Of a stretch of 64,000 bases of DNA, positions 47,243 through 57,999 are shown piece after piece. The translations under genes and the position numbers were made by a program. Position 1 is the stretch's first letter, and each line of letters starts with the position of its first letter. Origin of the DNA: Lelliottia nimipressuralis. Its GTDB lineage: Bacteria; Pseudomonadota; Gammaproteobacteria; Enterobacterales; Enterobacteriaceae. The DNA lies in the NCBI RefSeq assembly GCF_004402045.1, contig NZ_SOMG01000018.1, positions 62,001 to 126,000 of the forward strand, read 5' to 3'. The notes under the pieces are model-generated. The model made no database searches. It was not told the origin of the DNA and saw only the letters and a list, made by a program, of their open reading frames with translations.

Positions 47243-47276
47243 AAGGCGAAAAAAAAAGGCGGCACAGTGCCGCCTG
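47243..47276 (-). terminator. Terminator after ydiK
   Basis: AGGCGGCA-CAG-TGCCGCCT with a T-run on the reverse strand, 24 bp after the ydiK stop. Confidence 0.85.
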
Positions 47277-47299
47277 GTGTGGTCTTTATCGTCACATCC

Positions 47300-48409
47300 C
47301 TACAAATCTGGAGGATTTTTTCCTTCTTCGATGAAATCCGCGTCCAGCTCTTCGGCATTACCTTCGTGATCGCGCCCTGAGAAGAGGTTCCAGCAGGCGA
47401 TAAACAGCGCGGCAATGAGCGGCCCAATCACAAAGCCGTTAATGCCGTACAGCTCCATACCGCCGAGGGTGGAGATCAGAATCAGATAGTCCGGCATTTT
47501 GGTGTCTTTCCCCACCAGCAGCGGACGCAGAATGTTGTCCACCAGCCCGACAATGATGACGAAGAAGCCGACAATGAACAGACCCTGCCAGAGCTGATGC
47601 GTGGCGAAGAGGAAAATGGCGGCAGGCACCCAGACAATCGCCGAGCCGATGGCGGGCACCAGGGAGAGGAACGCCATCAGCGCGCCCCAGAGCACGCTGC
47701 CGTCAATACCCGCAATAGCAAACGCAATTCCGCCGAGTATGCCCTGAACCACGGCCACCGCCGCCGTCCCTTTTACCGTGGCACGCGACACGCCGACGAA
47801 TTTGGCGAACAGGTGTTGCTTGGCGAAATCAGACAGGGGCAGGGAGTCGAGGATTTGGCGTACCAGATACGGGCCGTCTTTCAGCAGGAAGAACAGCAGA
47901 TACAGCATGATGCCGAAGCTAATCGCAAAGCCAAACGTCCCCTTGCCAATCAGAAACGCGCTGCCGGCGAGATATTGCCCGCCCTGCAGGGCGACATCGG
48001 AGAGCTTTTTCTGGATTTGCGCCGGGTTGGTCAGGTTGTGATCCGCCAGGAAGCCGCTGACCCAGTCAGGCAGGTGGTTGAAGATGCTCGCCACTACTTC
48101 CGGGAACTGGGTGTTGTTCTCCTGCAGTTTGGTGTAAACCACGTTCAGCTCAATGGCGAGCGAGGAGAGGATCACCATCAGCGGGATAAAGACGATCAGG
48201 CAGATAATACCGATGGTCAACAGCGAGGCCAGCCCGTTGCGATCCCCCAGCGCGGTGCGCAGCTTGTTTTTTACCGGGTTGAAGATGACGGTCAGAATAG
48301 CGGCCCACAGTATTGCGGAGAAGTACGGTGAGAGCACGTCGAAGAAGGCCCAGGTCACAAGGGCGAGAATGAAAATAAAGAAACCTTTGGTCAGTCCGTT
48401 AAAGCGCAT
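47300..48409 (-). CDS. ydiK: AI-2E family transporter YdiK
   Basis: A 369-residue inner-membrane protein of the AI-2E (YdiK/TqsA/PerM) family with about eight helices, a long soluble segment around residues 80-150 (LADHNLTNPAQIQKKL), the SRATVKGTAAVAVVQGILGGIAF helix and VPAIGSAIVWVPAAIFLF. Family members are exporters with varied or unknown substrates; some are Na+/H+ antiporters. The start MRFNGLTKGFFIFI gives the usual length. Confidence 0.9.
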   Translation of the reverse strand: MRFNGLTKGFFIFILALVTWAFFDVLSPYFSAILWAAILTVIFNPVKNKLRTALGDRNGLASLLTIGIICLIVFIPLMVILSSLAIELNVVYTKLQENNTQFPEVVASIFNHLPDWVSGFLADHNLTNPAQIQKKLSDVALQGGQYLAGSAFLIGKGTFGFAISFGIMLYLLFFLLKDGPYLVRQILDSLPLSDFAKQHLFAKFVGVSRATVKGTAAVAVVQGILGGIAFAIAGIDGSVLWGALMAFLSLVPAIGSAIVWVPAAIFLFATHQLWQGLFIVGFFVIIVGLVDNILRPLLVGKDTKMPDYLILISTLGGMELYGINGFVIGPLIAALFIACWNLFSGRDHEGNAEELDADFIEEGKNPPDL

Positions 48410-48477
48410 CAGTCAGTCCTGGTTACTAAGAAACAGTGTCGACTATAGAACTGATTGCAGGATTTACCAACCCTTGC

Positions 48478-48505
48478 GCCGGGTGGCGGCTGCGCCTTGC
48501 CCGGC
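48478..48505. repeat. REP palindrome
   Basis: GCCGGGTGGCGGC...GCCTTGCCCGGC palindrome between ydiK and mmuP. Confidence 0.75.
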
Positions 48506-48615
48506 TTACGGGCAGTGTTGCGGTATGAATCCGTTATTCACGGATACCACTTTCGACTGACCGAAGACTGCCTCTTCCCGCACCATGCTGTAAGTATCTG
48601 CTTGCGGAGGTGCTT

Positions 48616-48702
48616 ATGGCCTGGCGTCCGATTCTCTATGTGATCCTCACAACCCACCCCAGACTCAGCGCGCGGCGCGCCCGTTTGCGTCTGGTCATCT
48701 AG
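48616..48702 (+). CDS. Candidate small protein or leader peptide (28 aa)
   Basis: ATG GCC TGG ... encodes MAWRPILYVILTTHP then an Arg-rich tail (RLSARRARLRLVI). GCGGAGGTG lies 8 bp before the ATG, an unusually good ribosome site for a chance frame. It is 37 bp upstream of the Met boxes of mmuP and could be a leader or a small membrane peptide. No homologue is known to me; evidence is limited to the ribosome site. Confidence 0.3.
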   Translation: MAWRPILYVILTTHPRLSARRARLRLVI

Positions 48703-48739
48703 CTTTTTATTAACATTCGCGGTATAACACACCTTCTTT

Positions 48740-48763
48740 GGATGTTTAGATGTCCATACGTAT
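48740..48763 (+). promoter_or_regulatory. Tandem Met boxes (MetJ operator) of mmuP
   Basis: Three 8-bp units in a row, GGATGTTT-AGATGTCC-ATACGTAT, match the MetJ consensus AGACGTCT at 5, 6 and 6 positions. MetJ with S-adenosylmethionine binds such tandem boxes, and mmuP is a MetJ target in E. coli. They end 10 bp before the mmuP ATG. Confidence 0.7.
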
Positions 48764-48773
48764 AGAAGGTAAT

Positions 48774-50174
48774 ATGCAAACACAACAAGAAAATGGGCAG
48801 CTTAAGCGCACCATGAAAACACGCCACCTGATTATGCTCTCGCTGGGCGGCGTGATTGGGACAGGGTTATTCTTCAATACCGGATACATCATTGCGACGA
48901 CCGGGGCGGCGGGCACGCTGCTGGCGTACCTGATAGGCGCGCTGGTGGTCTGGCTGGTGATGCAGTGTCTGGGCGAGCTTTCCGTGGCGATGCCGGAGAC
49001 CGGCGCGTTCCACGTCTATGCCGCCCGCTATCTTGGCCCGGCGACGGGCTACACCGTGGCGTGGCTCTACTGGCTCACCTGGACGGTAGCGCTCGGGTCG
49101 AGCTTTACCGCCGCCGGGTTCTGCATGCAGTACTGGTTTCCGCAGGTGCCCGTCTGGGCGTGGTGCGTCGTCTTCTGCGCGGTGATTTTTGGCCTTAACG
49201 TCATCTCCACGCGCTTCTTTGCGGAAGGTGAGTTCTGGTTTTCGCTGGTGAAAGTCATCACCATCATTGCCTTTATTATCCTCGGCGGCGCAGCGGTCTT
49301 TGGCTTTATCCCGATGAAGGACGGTACACCCGCGCCGGGCTTAAGCAATATCACCGCCGAAGGCTGGTTCCCGCACGGCGGCCTGCCGATCCTGATGACC
49401 ATGGTAGCGGTGAACTTTGCCTTCTCAGGGACGGAGCTCATCGGGATCGCGGCGGGTGAAACCGAAAATCCGCACAAGGTGATTCCGGTCGCTATCCGGA
49501 CCACCATCGCGCGGCTGATAATCTTCTTTATCGGTACCGTGTTTGTGCTGGCGGCGCTGATCCCGATGCATCAGGCGGGCGTGGAAAAGAGTCCGTTCGT
49601 GCTGGTGTTTGAAAAGGTCGGTATTCCTTACGCGGCGGATATCTTTAACTTTGTGATCCTGACGGCGATCCTCTCGGCGGCGAACTCCGGGCTGTATGCC
49701 TCCGGGCGCATGCTGTGGTCGCTCTCTAATGAGAAAACGCTGCCGCGCTGCTTTGCCAGGGTGAACAAAAACGGCGTGCCGCTGACGGCGCTTTCGGTTT
49801 CCATGCTCGGCGGCGTGCTGGCGCTGTTCTCAAGCGTCGTGGCTCCGGACACGGTGTTTGTCGCGCTCTCGGCGATTTCTGGCTTTGCCGTGGTGGCGGT
49901 CTGGATCAGCATCTGCGCGTCGCACTTTGTTTTCCGTCGTCTTCATCTGCAGTCCGGCCAGCCGCTCTCTGCGCTGCAGTACCGTGCGCCGTGGTATCCG
50001 CTGGTGCCGGTGCTCGGTTTTATCCTCTGCGTGGTGGCCTGTGTCGGCCTGTGGTTTGACCCAAGCCAGCGTATTGCCCTTTATTGCGGGCTTCCGTTTG
50101 TTGCCCTGTGTTATGGTGCCTACTACCTGACCCGAAATATGACATCGCAGGAGCCTGAACATGTCGCAGAATAA
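48774..50174 (+). CDS. mmuP: S-methylmethionine permease MmuP
   Basis: MmuP imports S-methylmethionine for use as a methionine source. The 466-residue protein is an amino acid-polyamine-organocation permease with twelve helices and the family start [25 protein letters not shown]. The ATG at 48774 is preferred to 48750, which lies inside the Met boxes. Its end overlaps mmuM by 14 bp, as in E. coli. Confidence 0.96.
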   Translation: MQTQQENGQLKRTMKTRHLIMLSLGGVIGTGLFFNTGYIIATTGAAGTLLAYLIGALVVWLVMQCLGELSVAMPETGAFHVYAARYLGPATGYTVAWLYWLTWTVALGSSFTAAGFCMQYWFPQVPVWAWCVVFCAVIFGLNVISTRFFAEGEFWFSLVKVITIIAFIILGGAAVFGFIPMKDGTPAPGLSNITAEGWFPHGGLPILMTMVAVNFAFSGTELIGIAAGETENPHKVIPVAIRTTIARLIIFFIGTVFVLAALIPMHQAGVEKSPFVLVFEKVGIPYAADIFNFVILTAILSAANSGLYASGRMLWSLSNEKTLPRCFARVNKNGVPLTALSVSMLGGVLALFSSVVAPDTVFVALSAISGFAVVAVWISICASHFVFRRLHLQSGQPLSALQYRAPWYPLVPVLGFILCVVACVGLWFDPSQRIALYCGLPFVALCYGAYYLTRNMTSQEPEHVAE

Positions 50175-51093
50175 TCCGCTTACCGCCATCCTTGAAAAAC
50201 AGCCGTTTGTGGTGCTGGATGGCGCGATGGCGACGGAGCTGGAAGCGCGCGGCTGTAACCTTGCAGACAGCCTCTGGTCTGCCAAAGTGTTGGTTGAAAA
50301 CCCGGATCTTATCCGCGAAGTTCACCTGGACTACTACCGGGCTGGCGCGCAGGTAGCTATCACCGCCAGCTATCAGGCGACGCCTGCCGGCTTTGCGGCG
50401 CGCGGCCTGGACGACGCGCAATCCCGGGCGCTGATTGGCAAAAGCGTGGAGCTGGCGCGTAAGGCGCGCGAAGCGTATCTGGCCGAAAATCCCCATGCGG
50501 GCACGCTGCTGGTGGCGGGATCCGTTGGGCCGTACGGCGCGTATCTGGCGGATGGATCTGAATATCGCGGCGACTATGTGCGCAGTGCCGATGAGTTTAC
50601 GGCTTTCCATCGCCCGCGCGTGGAAGCATTGCTGGACGCGGGTGCGGACCTGCTGGCCTGCGAAACGCTGCCCTCGTTTGGGGAAATCAGGGCGCTGGCG
50701 GCACTTCTGGCTGAGTATCCTCGCGCCCGGGCGTGGTTCTCGTTTACCCTGCGAGACAGTGAACACCTGAGCGACGGCACGCCGCTGCGTGAGGTGGTCG
50801 ACGCGCTGGCATGCTATCCGCACATTGTCGCGCTGGGCATTAACTGTATCGCCCTGGAAAACACCACGGAGGCGCTGAAACATCTGCAAAGCCTGACCGC
50901 GCTGCCGCTGGTGGTCTATCCGAATTCGGGTGAGCATTATGATGCGGTAACCAAAACCTGGCACCACCACGGTGAAGCGTGCGAGACGCTGGCGGGGTAT
51001 CTGCCGCAGTGGCTGGAGGCTGGAGCTAAGCTGATTGGCGGATGCTGTCGCACCACGCCGAAGGACATTGCTGGGTTGACGGCTCAGCGCTGA
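50161..51093 (+). CDS. mmuM: Homocysteine S-methyltransferase MmuM
   Basis: MmuM uses S-methylmethionine or S-adenosylmethionine to methylate homocysteine, giving methionine. The 310-residue TIM barrel has the three zinc-binding cysteines in GINCIAL and IGGCCRTTP. It is translated with mmuP from overlapping frames. REP elements follow. Confidence 0.96.
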   Translation: MSQNNPLTAILEKQPFVVLDGAMATELEARGCNLADSLWSAKVLVENPDLIREVHLDYYRAGAQVAITASYQATPAGFAARGLDDAQSRALIGKSVELARKAREAYLAENPHAGTLLVAGSVGPYGAYLADGSEYRGDYVRSADEFTAFHRPRVEALLDAGADLLACETLPSFGEIRALAALLAEYPRARAWFSFTLRDSEHLSDGTPLREVVDALACYPHIVALGINCIALENTTEALKHLQSLTALPLVVYPNSGEHYDAVTKTWHHHGEACETLAGYLPQWLEAGAKLIGGCCRTTPKDIAGLTAQR

Positions 51094-51100
51094 GGTCTTT

Positions 51101-51176
51101 GCCGGGTGGCGGCTGCGCCTTACCCGGCCTACAAATTGCACTCACCGAAGGCCGGGTAAGCGCAGCGCCACCCGGC
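51101..51176. repeat. Pair of REP units (BIME)
   Basis: Two inversely oriented REP palindromes (51101-51128 and 51151-51176), both built on GCCGGGT...ACCCGGC, between mmuM and tauA. Confidence 0.85.
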
Positions 51177-51222
51177 TAAAACGAACCGCACAAATTTCGC
51201 TATCTTTTCCCGCTTTTTATCT

Positions 51223-51253
51223 AAAAACGAATCGTTATTAGCGATTCGTTTTT
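51223..51253. promoter_or_regulatory. 12-bp perfect inverted repeat upstream of tauA
   Basis: AAAAACGAATCG (51223-51234) and CGATTCGTTTTT (51242-51253) are exact complements separated by TTATTAG, 65-95 bp before the tauA ATG. It is where activator sites for Cbl/CysB would be expected in the sulfonate-starvation control of tau. The GC-poor stem and position make a terminator for the preceding operon a less likely reading. Confidence 0.55.
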
Positions 51254-51317
51254 ATTCCTTTATCAAAATTCCCGCGCCGGAAATACTGCCCTCATAACAA
51301 CAAGGGGAGCAGGCACT

Positions 51318-52280
51318 ATGGCAATTTCATCGCGAATCACATTACTCGGCGCACTGGCGCTGTGGGCTTTTCAGGCGCAGGCGGTGGACGTCACCGTCGC
51401 GTATCAAACTTCTGCGGAACCGGCGAAAGTCGCCCAGGCGGATAACACCTTTGCGAAAGAGAGCGGGGCGAAAGTCGACTGGCGTAAGTTCGACAGCGGG
51501 GCGTCCGTCGTGCGCGCGCTAGCGTCCGGCGATGTGCAGATCGGCAATATCGGATCCAGCCCGCTGGCGGTGGCGGCCAGCCAGCAGGTGCCGATTGAGG
51601 TGTTCCTGCTCGCCTCGCAGCTCGGTAACTCTGAAGCGCTGGTGGTGAAGAAAAACATCACCAAACCGGAAGACCTGATCGGCAAACGTATCGCCGTGCC
51701 GTTTATCTCCACCACCCACTACAGCCTGCTGGCGGCGCTCAAGCACTGGGGCATCAAACCGGGTCAGGTGCAAATCCTTAACCTTCAGCCACCGGCGATT
51801 ATCGCGGCCTGGCAGCGCGGCGATATTGACGGGGCTTACGTCTGGGCACCGGCAGTGAACGAGCTGGAAAAAGATGGCACCGTGCTGACCGACTCCGAAA
51901 AAGTGGGCCAGTGGGGGGCACCAACCCTCGACGTGTGGGTCGTGCGCAAAGACTTTGCCGAGAAACACCCTGACGTCGTGAAAGCGTTCGCCAAAAGCGC
52001 GATTGACGCCCAGCAGCCGTACATCAGCAACCCGGATGAATGGCTGAAACAGCCTGCCAACCTGGAAAAACTGTCGCGCCTGAGCGGCGTGCCGCAAGCG
52101 GACGTACCGGGGCTGGTGAAAGGCAATACCTATCTGACGCCTGCGCAGCAGGTGCAGCAGCTGACCGGCCCGGTGAACAAAGCGATTGTGGATACCGCTA
52201 CCTTCCTGAAAGAGCAGGGCAAAGTGCCCGCGGTGGCGGCGGATTACAGCCAGTACGTGACCGACCGTTTTGTGAAATAA
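51318..52280 (+). CDS. tauA: Taurine ABC transporter substrate-binding protein TauA
   Basis: TauA binds taurine in the periplasm. The 320-residue precursor has a signal peptide ([22 protein letters not shown]) and mature [18 protein letters not shown], with the [29 protein letters not shown] segment of NrtA/SsuA/TauA-type binding proteins. First gene of tauABCD, 10 bp before tauB. Confidence 0.96.
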   Translation: MAISSRITLLGALALWAFQAQAVDVTVAYQTSAEPAKVAQADNTFAKESGAKVDWRKFDSGASVVRALASGDVQIGNIGSSPLAVAASQQVPIEVFLLASQLGNSEALVVKKNITKPEDLIGKRIAVPFISTTHYSLLAALKHWGIKPGQVQILNLQPPAIIAAWQRGDIDGAYVWAPAVNELEKDGTVLTDSEKVGQWGAPTLDVWVVRKDFAEKHPDVVKAFAKSAIDAQQPYISNPDEWLKQPANLEKLSRLSGVPQADVPGLVKGNTYLTPAQQVQQLTGPVNKAIVDTATFLKEQGKVPAVAADYSQYVTDRFVK

Positions 52281-52290
52281 GGAGTTCGCC

Positions 52291-53058
52291 ATGCTGAATA
52301 TTACAAATCTCTCTGCCGATTACGGTGGCAAACCCGCGCTGGAGGACATCAACCTGACGCTGGACAGCGGTGAGCTGCTGGTGGTGCTGGGCCCGTCCGG
52401 GTGCGGGAAAACCACGCTGCTGAATCTAATCGCCGGGTTTGTACCTTACCAGCATGGCACTATTCAACTGGAAGGCAAAAAGGTGGAAGGCCCGGGCGCC
52501 GAGCGCGGCGTGGTCTTCCAGAATGAAGGATTGCTTCCCTGGCGCAACGTGCAGGAAAACGTGGCGTTTGGACTTCAGCTTGCGGGTATCCGCCGCGAAC
52601 AGCGGCTGGAAACCGCACGAGAGATGCTCAAAAAAGTGGGCCTGGAAGGCGCGGAAAAACGTTTTATCTGGCAGCTTTCCGGCGGCCAGCGCCAGCGTGT
52701 CGGGATTGCCCGCGCGCTGGCGGCAAACCCGCAGCTGTTGCTGCTGGATGAGCCTTTCGGGGCGCTGGATGCCTTCACCCGCGAGCAGATGCAAACCCTG
52801 CTGTTGCGCCTGTGGCATGAGACGGGCAAGCAGGTTCTGCTGATCACGCATGATATTGAAGAGGCGGTATTTATGGCCACCGAACTGGTGCTGTTATCGC
52901 CGGGGCCGGGCCGCGTGCTGGAGCGCTTGCCGCTGGATTTTGCCCGCCGTTACGTTGCGGGAGAACCCGTGCGCAGCATCAAATCCGATCCGCTGTTTAT
53001 CGAACAGCGTGAATACGTCTTAAGCCGCGTGTTTGAACAACGGGAGGCTTTCTCATGA
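52291..53058 (+). CDS. tauB: Taurine ABC transporter ATPase TauB
   Basis: The 255-residue ATPase has Walker A GPSGCGKT (34-41), the signature [15 protein letters not shown], Walker [13 protein letters not shown] and the switch His in [14 protein letters not shown]. It powers taurine import through TauC. It overlaps tauC by 4 bp. Confidence 0.96.
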   Translation: MLNITNLSADYGGKPALEDINLTLDSGELLVVLGPSGCGKTTLLNLIAGFVPYQHGTIQLEGKKVEGPGAERGVVFQNEGLLPWRNVQENVAFGLQLAGIRREQRLETAREMLKKVGLEGAEKRFIWQLSGGQRQRVGIARALAANPQLLLLDEPFGALDAFTREQMQTLLLRLWHETGKQVLLITHDIEEAVFMATELVLLSPGPGRVLERLPLDFARRYVAGEPVRSIKSDPLFIEQREYVLSRVFEQREAFS

Positions 53059-53882
53059 GCATCGTCTTCAGTGAAAAAACGCGCCGCACACGCCTCGCAC
53101 TGCGCTGGCCGTTCTCCCGTCAGATAACCCTGAGCGTCGGCACGCTGCTGGTATTGCTGGCGGTGTGGTGGGCGGTTGCTGCCCAGCAGTGGGTCAGCCC
53201 GCTGTTTCTGCCGCCGCCGGGACAGGTGCTGACCAAACTCATTACCATTGCCGGGCCGCAGGGCTTTATGGACGCCACACTCTGGCAGCATCTCGGCGCA
53301 AGCCTGACGCGCATTCTGGTGGCGCTGCTGGCGGCGGTCATCATCGGCATTCCCGTGGGGATTGCGATGGGGCTGAGCCCGACGGTGCGCGGCATCCTCG
53401 ACCCGCTGATTGAGCTTTACCGCCCGGTGCCGCCGCTGGCGTATCTGCCGCTGATGGTGATCTGGTTCGGCATCGGCGAGACGTCAAAAATCCTGCTGAT
53501 TTACCTGGCCATTTTTGCGCCGGTTGCAATGTCCGCCCTCGCGGGGGTGAAAAGCGCCCAGCAGGTGCGGATCCGCGCGGCGCAGTCGCTCGGGGCCAGC
53601 CGTACGCAGGTGCTGCTGTTCGTGATTTTACCGGGCGCGCTGCCGGAGATTTTAACCGGACTGCGCATCGGCCTTGGCGTGGGCTGGTCAACGCTGGTGG
53701 CGGCAGAGCTGATCGCCGCCACGCGAGGGTTAGGGTTTATGGTGCAGTCGGCGGGAGAATTTCTGGCGACTGACGTGGTGCTGGCAGGGATTGCGGTCAT
53801 TGCCGCGATCGCCTTCGGATTAGAGCTGGGGCTGCGCGCGTTACAGCGCCGTCTGACGCCCTGGCATGGAGAAATACAATGA
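53055..53882 (+). CDS. tauC: Taurine ABC transporter permease TauC
   Basis: The 275-residue inner-membrane permease has six helices and the binding-protein-dependent EAA loop [34 protein letters not shown]. Coupled by overlap to tauB upstream and tauD downstream. Confidence 0.96.
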   Translation: MSIVFSEKTRRTRLALRWPFSRQITLSVGTLLVLLAVWWAVAAQQWVSPLFLPPPGQVLTKLITIAGPQGFMDATLWQHLGASLTRILVALLAAVIIGIPVGIAMGLSPTVRGILDPLIELYRPVPPLAYLPLMVIWFGIGETSKILLIYLAIFAPVAMSALAGVKSAQQVRIRAAQSLGASRTQVLLFVILPGALPEILTGLRIGLGVGWSTLVAAELIAATRGLGFMVQSAGEFLATDVVLAGIAVIAAIAFGLELGLRALQRRLTPWHGEIQ

Positions 53883-54730
53883 GTGAACGTCTGACCATTA
53901 CCCCGCTGGGGCCGTATATTGGCGCGCAGGTGTCGGGCCTGGATGTGACCCGTCCGCTGAGCGATAACCAGTTTGAGCAGCTGTACCACGCGGTGCTGCG
54001 CCATCAGGTGGTGTTCCTGCGCGAGCAGGCGATCACTCCGCAGCAGCAGCGCGCGCTGGCGCTGCGTTTTGGCGACCTGCACATTCACCCGGTCTATCCG
54101 CATGCGGAGGGCGTGGAGGAGATTATCGTCCTCGACACCCACAACGATAACCCGCCGGATAACGATAACTGGCATACCGATGTGACCTTTATCGAGACGC
54201 CGCCGGCCGGGGCCATTCTGGCGGCGAAGCTGCTGCCGGATACCGGCGGCGATACGCTGTGGGCCAGCGGCATTGCGGCGTTTGAGGCGCTGTCGGCGCC
54301 GTTGCGGACGCTGCTGAGCGGGCTGCGCGCAGAGCATGACTTCAAAAAATCGTTCCAGGAATACAAGTATCGCAAGAGTGAAGAGGAGCATCAGCGCTGG
54401 CAGGAGGCTGTCGCGAAGCATCCGCCGCTGCTGCACCCGGTCGTGCGCACCCATCCGGTGACGGGCAGGCAGGCGCTGTTTGTGAACGAAGGGTTCACGA
54501 CGCGCATTGTGGACGTGACGGAAAAAGAGAGCGAGGCGTTGCTAAGTTTCCTGTTTGCGCATATCACCAAACCGGAGTTTCAGGTGCGCTGGCGCTGGCA
54601 GGAGAACGATCTGGCGATCTGGGATAACCGCGTAACGCAGCACTATGCGAACGCGGACTATCTGCCGCAGCGGCGGATTATGCAGCGGGCGACGATTTTA
54701 GGGGATAAGCCGTTTTACCGTGCGCCTTGA
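53879..54730 (+). CDS. tauD: Taurine dioxygenase TauD
   Basis: TauD is an Fe(II)/2-oxoglutarate dioxygenase that hydroxylates taurine, which breaks down to sulfite and aminoacetaldehyde, so the cell gains sulfur. The 283-residue protein has the HxD iron ligands in NWHTDVTF, the distal His in [14 protein letters not shown] and the 2-oxoglutarate-binding Arg in the [10 protein letters not shown] tail. It is the last gene of the operon; REP units follow. Confidence 0.96.
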   Translation: MSERLTITPLGPYIGAQVSGLDVTRPLSDNQFEQLYHAVLRHQVVFLREQAITPQQQRALALRFGDLHIHPVYPHAEGVEEIIVLDTHNDNPPDNDNWHTDVTFIETPPAGAILAAKLLPDTGGDTLWASGIAAFEALSAPLRTLLSGLRAEHDFKKSFQEYKYRKSEEEHQRWQEAVAKHPPLLHPVVRTHPVTGRQALFVNEGFTTRIVDVTEKESEALLSFLFAHITKPEFQVRWRWQENDLAIWDNRVTQHYANADYLPQRRIMQRATILGDKPFYRAP

Positions 54731-54732
54731 TT

Positions 54733-54802
54733 GCCGGGTGGCGGCGTTGCCTTACCCGACCTACGTTTCATTGTAGGCCCGGTAAGCGTAGCGCCACCGG
54801 GC
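54733..54802. repeat. Pair of REP units (BIME)
   Basis: Two REP palindromes (54733-54760 and 54777-54802) in opposite orientation in the gap between tauD and the convergent acyltransferase gene. Confidence 0.85.
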
Positions 54803-54809
54803 AACGGGG

Positions 54810-56510
54810 TTAAAGGTGCGCCTCAATATACCGCTGATAGCGGTTCGCCTTCAGGTAACACAAGTCCACCAGCACCAGCCCGTCGACGCAGTCGTTGAAT
54901 GCCGGATCGCTGCCAAAATCAATAAACTGTACGCCGCCGGGTTCGCAGAGTTCGGAATATTGCTTGTAGAGCGGCGGAATGCCGCAGCCAAGATTGCCGA
55001 GCAGGGATTTCAGCTTCGTCAGATCGTCCACGTAGTCCACCCCGCCAAACTGCGCGAGAACGTCCGGCAGCGATGCCGGATATGGCTGGCGCGAGGCGGC
55101 GAGCGGATGGCTGGCCGGGAACCACAGGCGGTAAAATGCTACCAGCAGATCCCGTGCGGCAGGCGGTAAGCCACCGGAAATGGAGACCGGGCCAAACAGG
55201 TAGCGATAGTGCGGATAGCGCGCCAGATAGGCCCCAATGCCGGACCACAAATAGTCCAGGCCGCGGCGACCCCAGTAGCGCGGTTGAATAAAGCTGCGCC
55301 CCAGTTCAATGCCATGTTCCAGCACGTCCTGCATTTTATCGTCGTAGTGGAAAAGGCTATAGCTGTACAACCCTTCCAGACCCCGATGCTCAACCTGGCG
55401 GGCTGTGGGCATAAAGCGATATGCGCCGACGATCTCCAGATCCTCATCATCCCACAGGATCAGATGCAGATAATCATCATCGTAACGGTCGGTGTCCCGG
55501 CGTTTACCGCTCCCTTCCTCCACCGCGCGAAAGGCAATCTCGCGCAGGCGGCCCAGCTCACGCAGCAGTGGGGCATCTTCCTGGCCGTTGCGCTGCCAAA
55601 GATAGATGGTTTTACCGTCGTTGGTTTTGCCCAGGCATTCGGCCTGCGCCAGCGCGCGTTTCAGGGTCGCGCGGTCTTCCGGGCGGGCAATAGCGCACTG
55701 GCTTTTAAAGACGCCAGGCACTCCCTTGCCAAGCCGCATCACATGCTGACGGCACTGCTCGGCCATCTCACGCGACGAAAGGGTGGCGCTATGCCAGTTA
55801 TGCCAGGCAATCTGCTGGCCGATTTTAATCGGCAGCTGGCTATGGCGGCGGCGAAACATCTGCTGCATCAACAGCAGCATCGACAGCGTTGGGGAGACCA
55901 GCGTGCTGGCATAGAAGAGCAGGCTGTTATGCGCCTGAATATGCACCGGCAGCAGCGGCGCGCGCAGTTTGCTGGCGAGTTTGATAAAGCCGGAGTGCCA
56001 TTTCTTATCGCGAATACCTTTGCGCGTGGGGCGGGAAACTTCGCCTGCCGGGAAGAAGATCAGCACGCCCGCGTTTTGCAGATGCTGTTCCATCTGGACC
56101 AGGGACGATTTCGCCGTCCTGCCGCCCATATTGTCCACCGGAATAAACAGCGAGCTGAGAGGCTCAAGGTGGGTCAGCATCCGGTTAGTCACTACTTTAA
56201 CGTCGCGCCGCACGCGGGAGACGGCATACATCAGCGCCAGCCCGTCCAGCGTACCCGTCGGGTGGTTGGCAATAATGACCAGCGGGCCATGTTCGGGGAT
56301 TTGTTCGAGATCGCGAGTGGAAACGGTGCAGAGAATATCAAGGTGTTCCAGAACTTGCTCCACCATATCCAGTCCTTTCAGGTGGCGGTGTGCTGCGGCA
56401 AACTGCTGAAACTCGTCTTCGTAAAACAGTCTTTTTAACAGACTTTTTTGCCAGGGTGCAGGCCTCGCCTGAGGCCAAAGATCGTCGAGAACGCTATCGA
56501 GGCTAAACAT
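54810..56510 (-). CDS. Two-domain lysophospholipid acyltransferase / GNAT-type acyltransferase
   Basis: The N-terminal part has a PlsC-like domain with the acyltransferase motif NHPTGTLDGL (HX4D) and FFPAGEVSRP, and the C-terminal part, from about residue 300, is a GNAT-like N-acyltransferase (DYLHLILWDDEDLEIVGAYRFMP, LGRSFIQPRYWGRRGLDYLW) of the type that makes ornithine lipids or N-acyl amino acids. The ATG at 56510 has AGGAGG seven bases before it; the GTG at 56516 is too close to it. 566 residues. Substrate not known. Confidence 0.88.
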   Translation of the reverse strand: MFSLDSVLDDLWPQARPAPWQKSLLKRLFYEDEFQQFAAAHRHLKGLDMVEQVLEHLDILCTVSTRDLEQIPEHGPLVIIANHPTGTLDGLALMYAVSRVRRDVKVVTNRMLTHLEPLSSLFIPVDNMGGRTAKSSLVQMEQHLQNAGVLIFFPAGEVSRPTRKGIRDKKWHSGFIKLASKLRAPLLPVHIQAHNSLLFYASTLVSPTLSMLLLMQQMFRRRHSQLPIKIGQQIAWHNWHSATLSSREMAEQCRQHVMRLGKGVPGVFKSQCAIARPEDRATLKRALAQAECLGKTNDGKTIYLWQRNGQEDAPLLRELGRLREIAFRAVEEGSGKRRDTDRYDDDYLHLILWDDEDLEIVGAYRFMPTARQVEHRGLEGLYSYSLFHYDDKMQDVLEHGIELGRSFIQPRYWGRRGLDYLWSGIGAYLARYPHYRYLFGPVSISGGLPPAARDLLVAFYRLWFPASHPLAASRQPYPASLPDVLAQFGGVDYVDDLTKLKSLLGNLGCGIPPLYKQYSELCEPGGVQFIDFGSDPAFNDCVDGLVLVDLCYLKANRYQRYIEAHL

Positions 56511-56582
56511 GGTCACTCCTCCTGCCGTCTTGCCCAGACAGTAGAAGGAGGAGATGTCGGTTGTATTGCAGTTTGGTGAAGA

Positions 56583-57557
56583 TTAGCGGAGGATTTTTTT
56601 CTCGGCCAGATCCAGCGCGAAGTAGCTGAAGATCAGATCCGCGCCGGCGCGTTTGATCGCCCCCAGGCTTTCCAGGATCACTTTCTCTTCGTCAATCGCA
56701 CCGGCCAGAGCAGCGAATTTGATCATCGCGTACTCGCCGCTGACCTGATAAGCGCCCAATGGCAGCTCGGTGCGCTCGCGGATGTCGCGCAGGATATCAA
56801 GATACGCGCCGGCTGGTTTCACCATCAGGCAGTCTGCACCCTGGGCTTCATCAAGCAGGGATTCGCGAATCGCTTCCCGACGGTTCAGCGGGTTCATCTG
56901 ATAGGTTTTACGATCGCCCTTCAGTGCCGTACCGGCTGCTTCACGGAACGGGCCGTAGAAGGACGAGGCGAATTTGGTGGAGTAGGACATGATGGCGGTG
57001 TCGGTAAAGCCCGCCGCATCCAGTGCCTGACGGATCGCCTGAACCTGTCCGTCCATCGCGGCAGAAGGCGCGATGAAATCCGCACCTGCAGCGGCAGCGA
57101 CGACAGCCTGCTTGCCAAGGTTAAGCAGGGTGGCATCGTTATCCACACCATGATCGCACAGCACGCCGCAGTGGCCGTGAGAGGTATATTCACAGAAGCA
57201 GGTGTCTGACATGACCACCATTTCTGGCACGGTCTCTTTGCAGATACGCGACATGCGGGCGACGAGGCCATCTTCTTTCCACGCATCGCTGCCGGTAGCG
57301 TCGGTATGGTGAGAGATGCCGAAGGTCATCACCGAGCGGATCCCCGCGTTGGCGATACGTTCGATCTCACGTGCCAGATACTTCTCCGGAATGCGCATCA
57401 CGCCTGGCATGGCTTCGATGGCCTTATAGTCATCAATCTCTTCTTCGACAAAAATCGGCAACACCAGATCGTTTAAGGTCAGGGTTGTCTCTTCAAACAT
57501 GGCGCGCAGTGCAGGTGACTTGCGCAGGCGGCGGGGGCGTGCAATTAAATCGGTCAT
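56583..57557 (-). CDS. hemB: Delta-aminolevulinic acid dehydratase HemB
   Basis: HemB condenses two 5-aminolevulinate molecules into porphobilinogen in heme synthesis. The 324-residue protein starts at the ATG of [12 protein letters not shown]; the longer frame to 57647 is not family sequence. It shows the metal-binding Cys cluster [17 protein letters not shown] and the Schiff-base lysines in [13 protein letters not shown] and [12 protein letters not shown]. It lies beyond tauABCD as in E. coli. Confidence 0.97.
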   Translation of the reverse strand: MTDLIARPRRLRKSPALRAMFEETTLTLNDLVLPIFVEEEIDDYKAIEAMPGVMRIPEKYLAREIERIANAGIRSVMTFGISHHTDATGSDAWKEDGLVARMSRICKETVPEMVVMSDTCFCEYTSHGHCGVLCDHGVDNDATLLNLGKQAVVAAAAGADFIAPSAAMDGQVQAIRQALDAAGFTDTAIMSYSTKFASSFYGPFREAAGTALKGDRKTYQMNPLNRREAIRESLLDEAQGADCLMVKPAGAYLDILRDIRERTELPLGAYQVSGEYAMIKFAALAGAIDEEKVILESLGAIKRAGADLIFSYFALDLAEKKILR

Positions 57558-57999
57558 GGTATGCCTGATGTTTGTGGAACAAAGAGGGCTAGTGTACCTC
57601 AAAGTGGAGGCTGTGGTTTTACGAAAGTGGGCTTTTTGTTTTTGCAAAATGCGGCAGGGCAGGCTTCATCTCATCAATATATAATTAAGTGAAATATCAC
57701 TCTGAAAGAGTAATGATATATTCGTGCTGCTTCTATATTAAGGAAGATATATAATTAAAAATGATCCATTATCTATTGTGATTTTTTTTAGTATGGGTTT
57801 GTCTGTATTTTAAGGTTTTGTTTTTGTAATATTTATTTGTAATGGTTCATGCTTTCGGTGTTATTAGTCTGGATACGGACTTAATGGAAACATTCATTGA
57901 ACCTTTTCGAAATGAAAATGCATAATTCCCTCCGCAATTAAATATTGCCAAATGATTTGATGGACAAACTTGCTTACGTCCCTGAGGAGGGATGACCCA
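57558..57999. other. AT-rich promoter region of the autotransporter gene
   Basis: About 440 bp, strongly AT-rich between 57,680 and 57,960, with no gene. Such a stretch before a surface-protein gene is typical of H-NS-silenced control regions, but no specific operator can be named. Confidence 0.5.

Larger units (their letters stand above)
48410..48773. other. Divergent gap between ydiK and mmuP
   Basis: Contains a REP unit, a candidate 28-codon frame and tandem Met boxes, each listed separately. Nothing else stands out. Confidence 0.5.

Noticed and set aside
50020..51141. Reverse-strand frame of 373 codons
   Set aside because: Shadow of mmuP/mmuM; no ribosome site or known motif.
10478..54802. 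Recurrent short palindromes considered as a CRISPR array
   Set aside because: They are dispersed single or paired REP units between core genes, with no regular spacers and no cas genes.
55209..56438. Plus-strand frame of 409 codons
   Set aside because: Antisense to the two-domain acyltransferase, which has recognisable motifs; no family resemblance on this strand.
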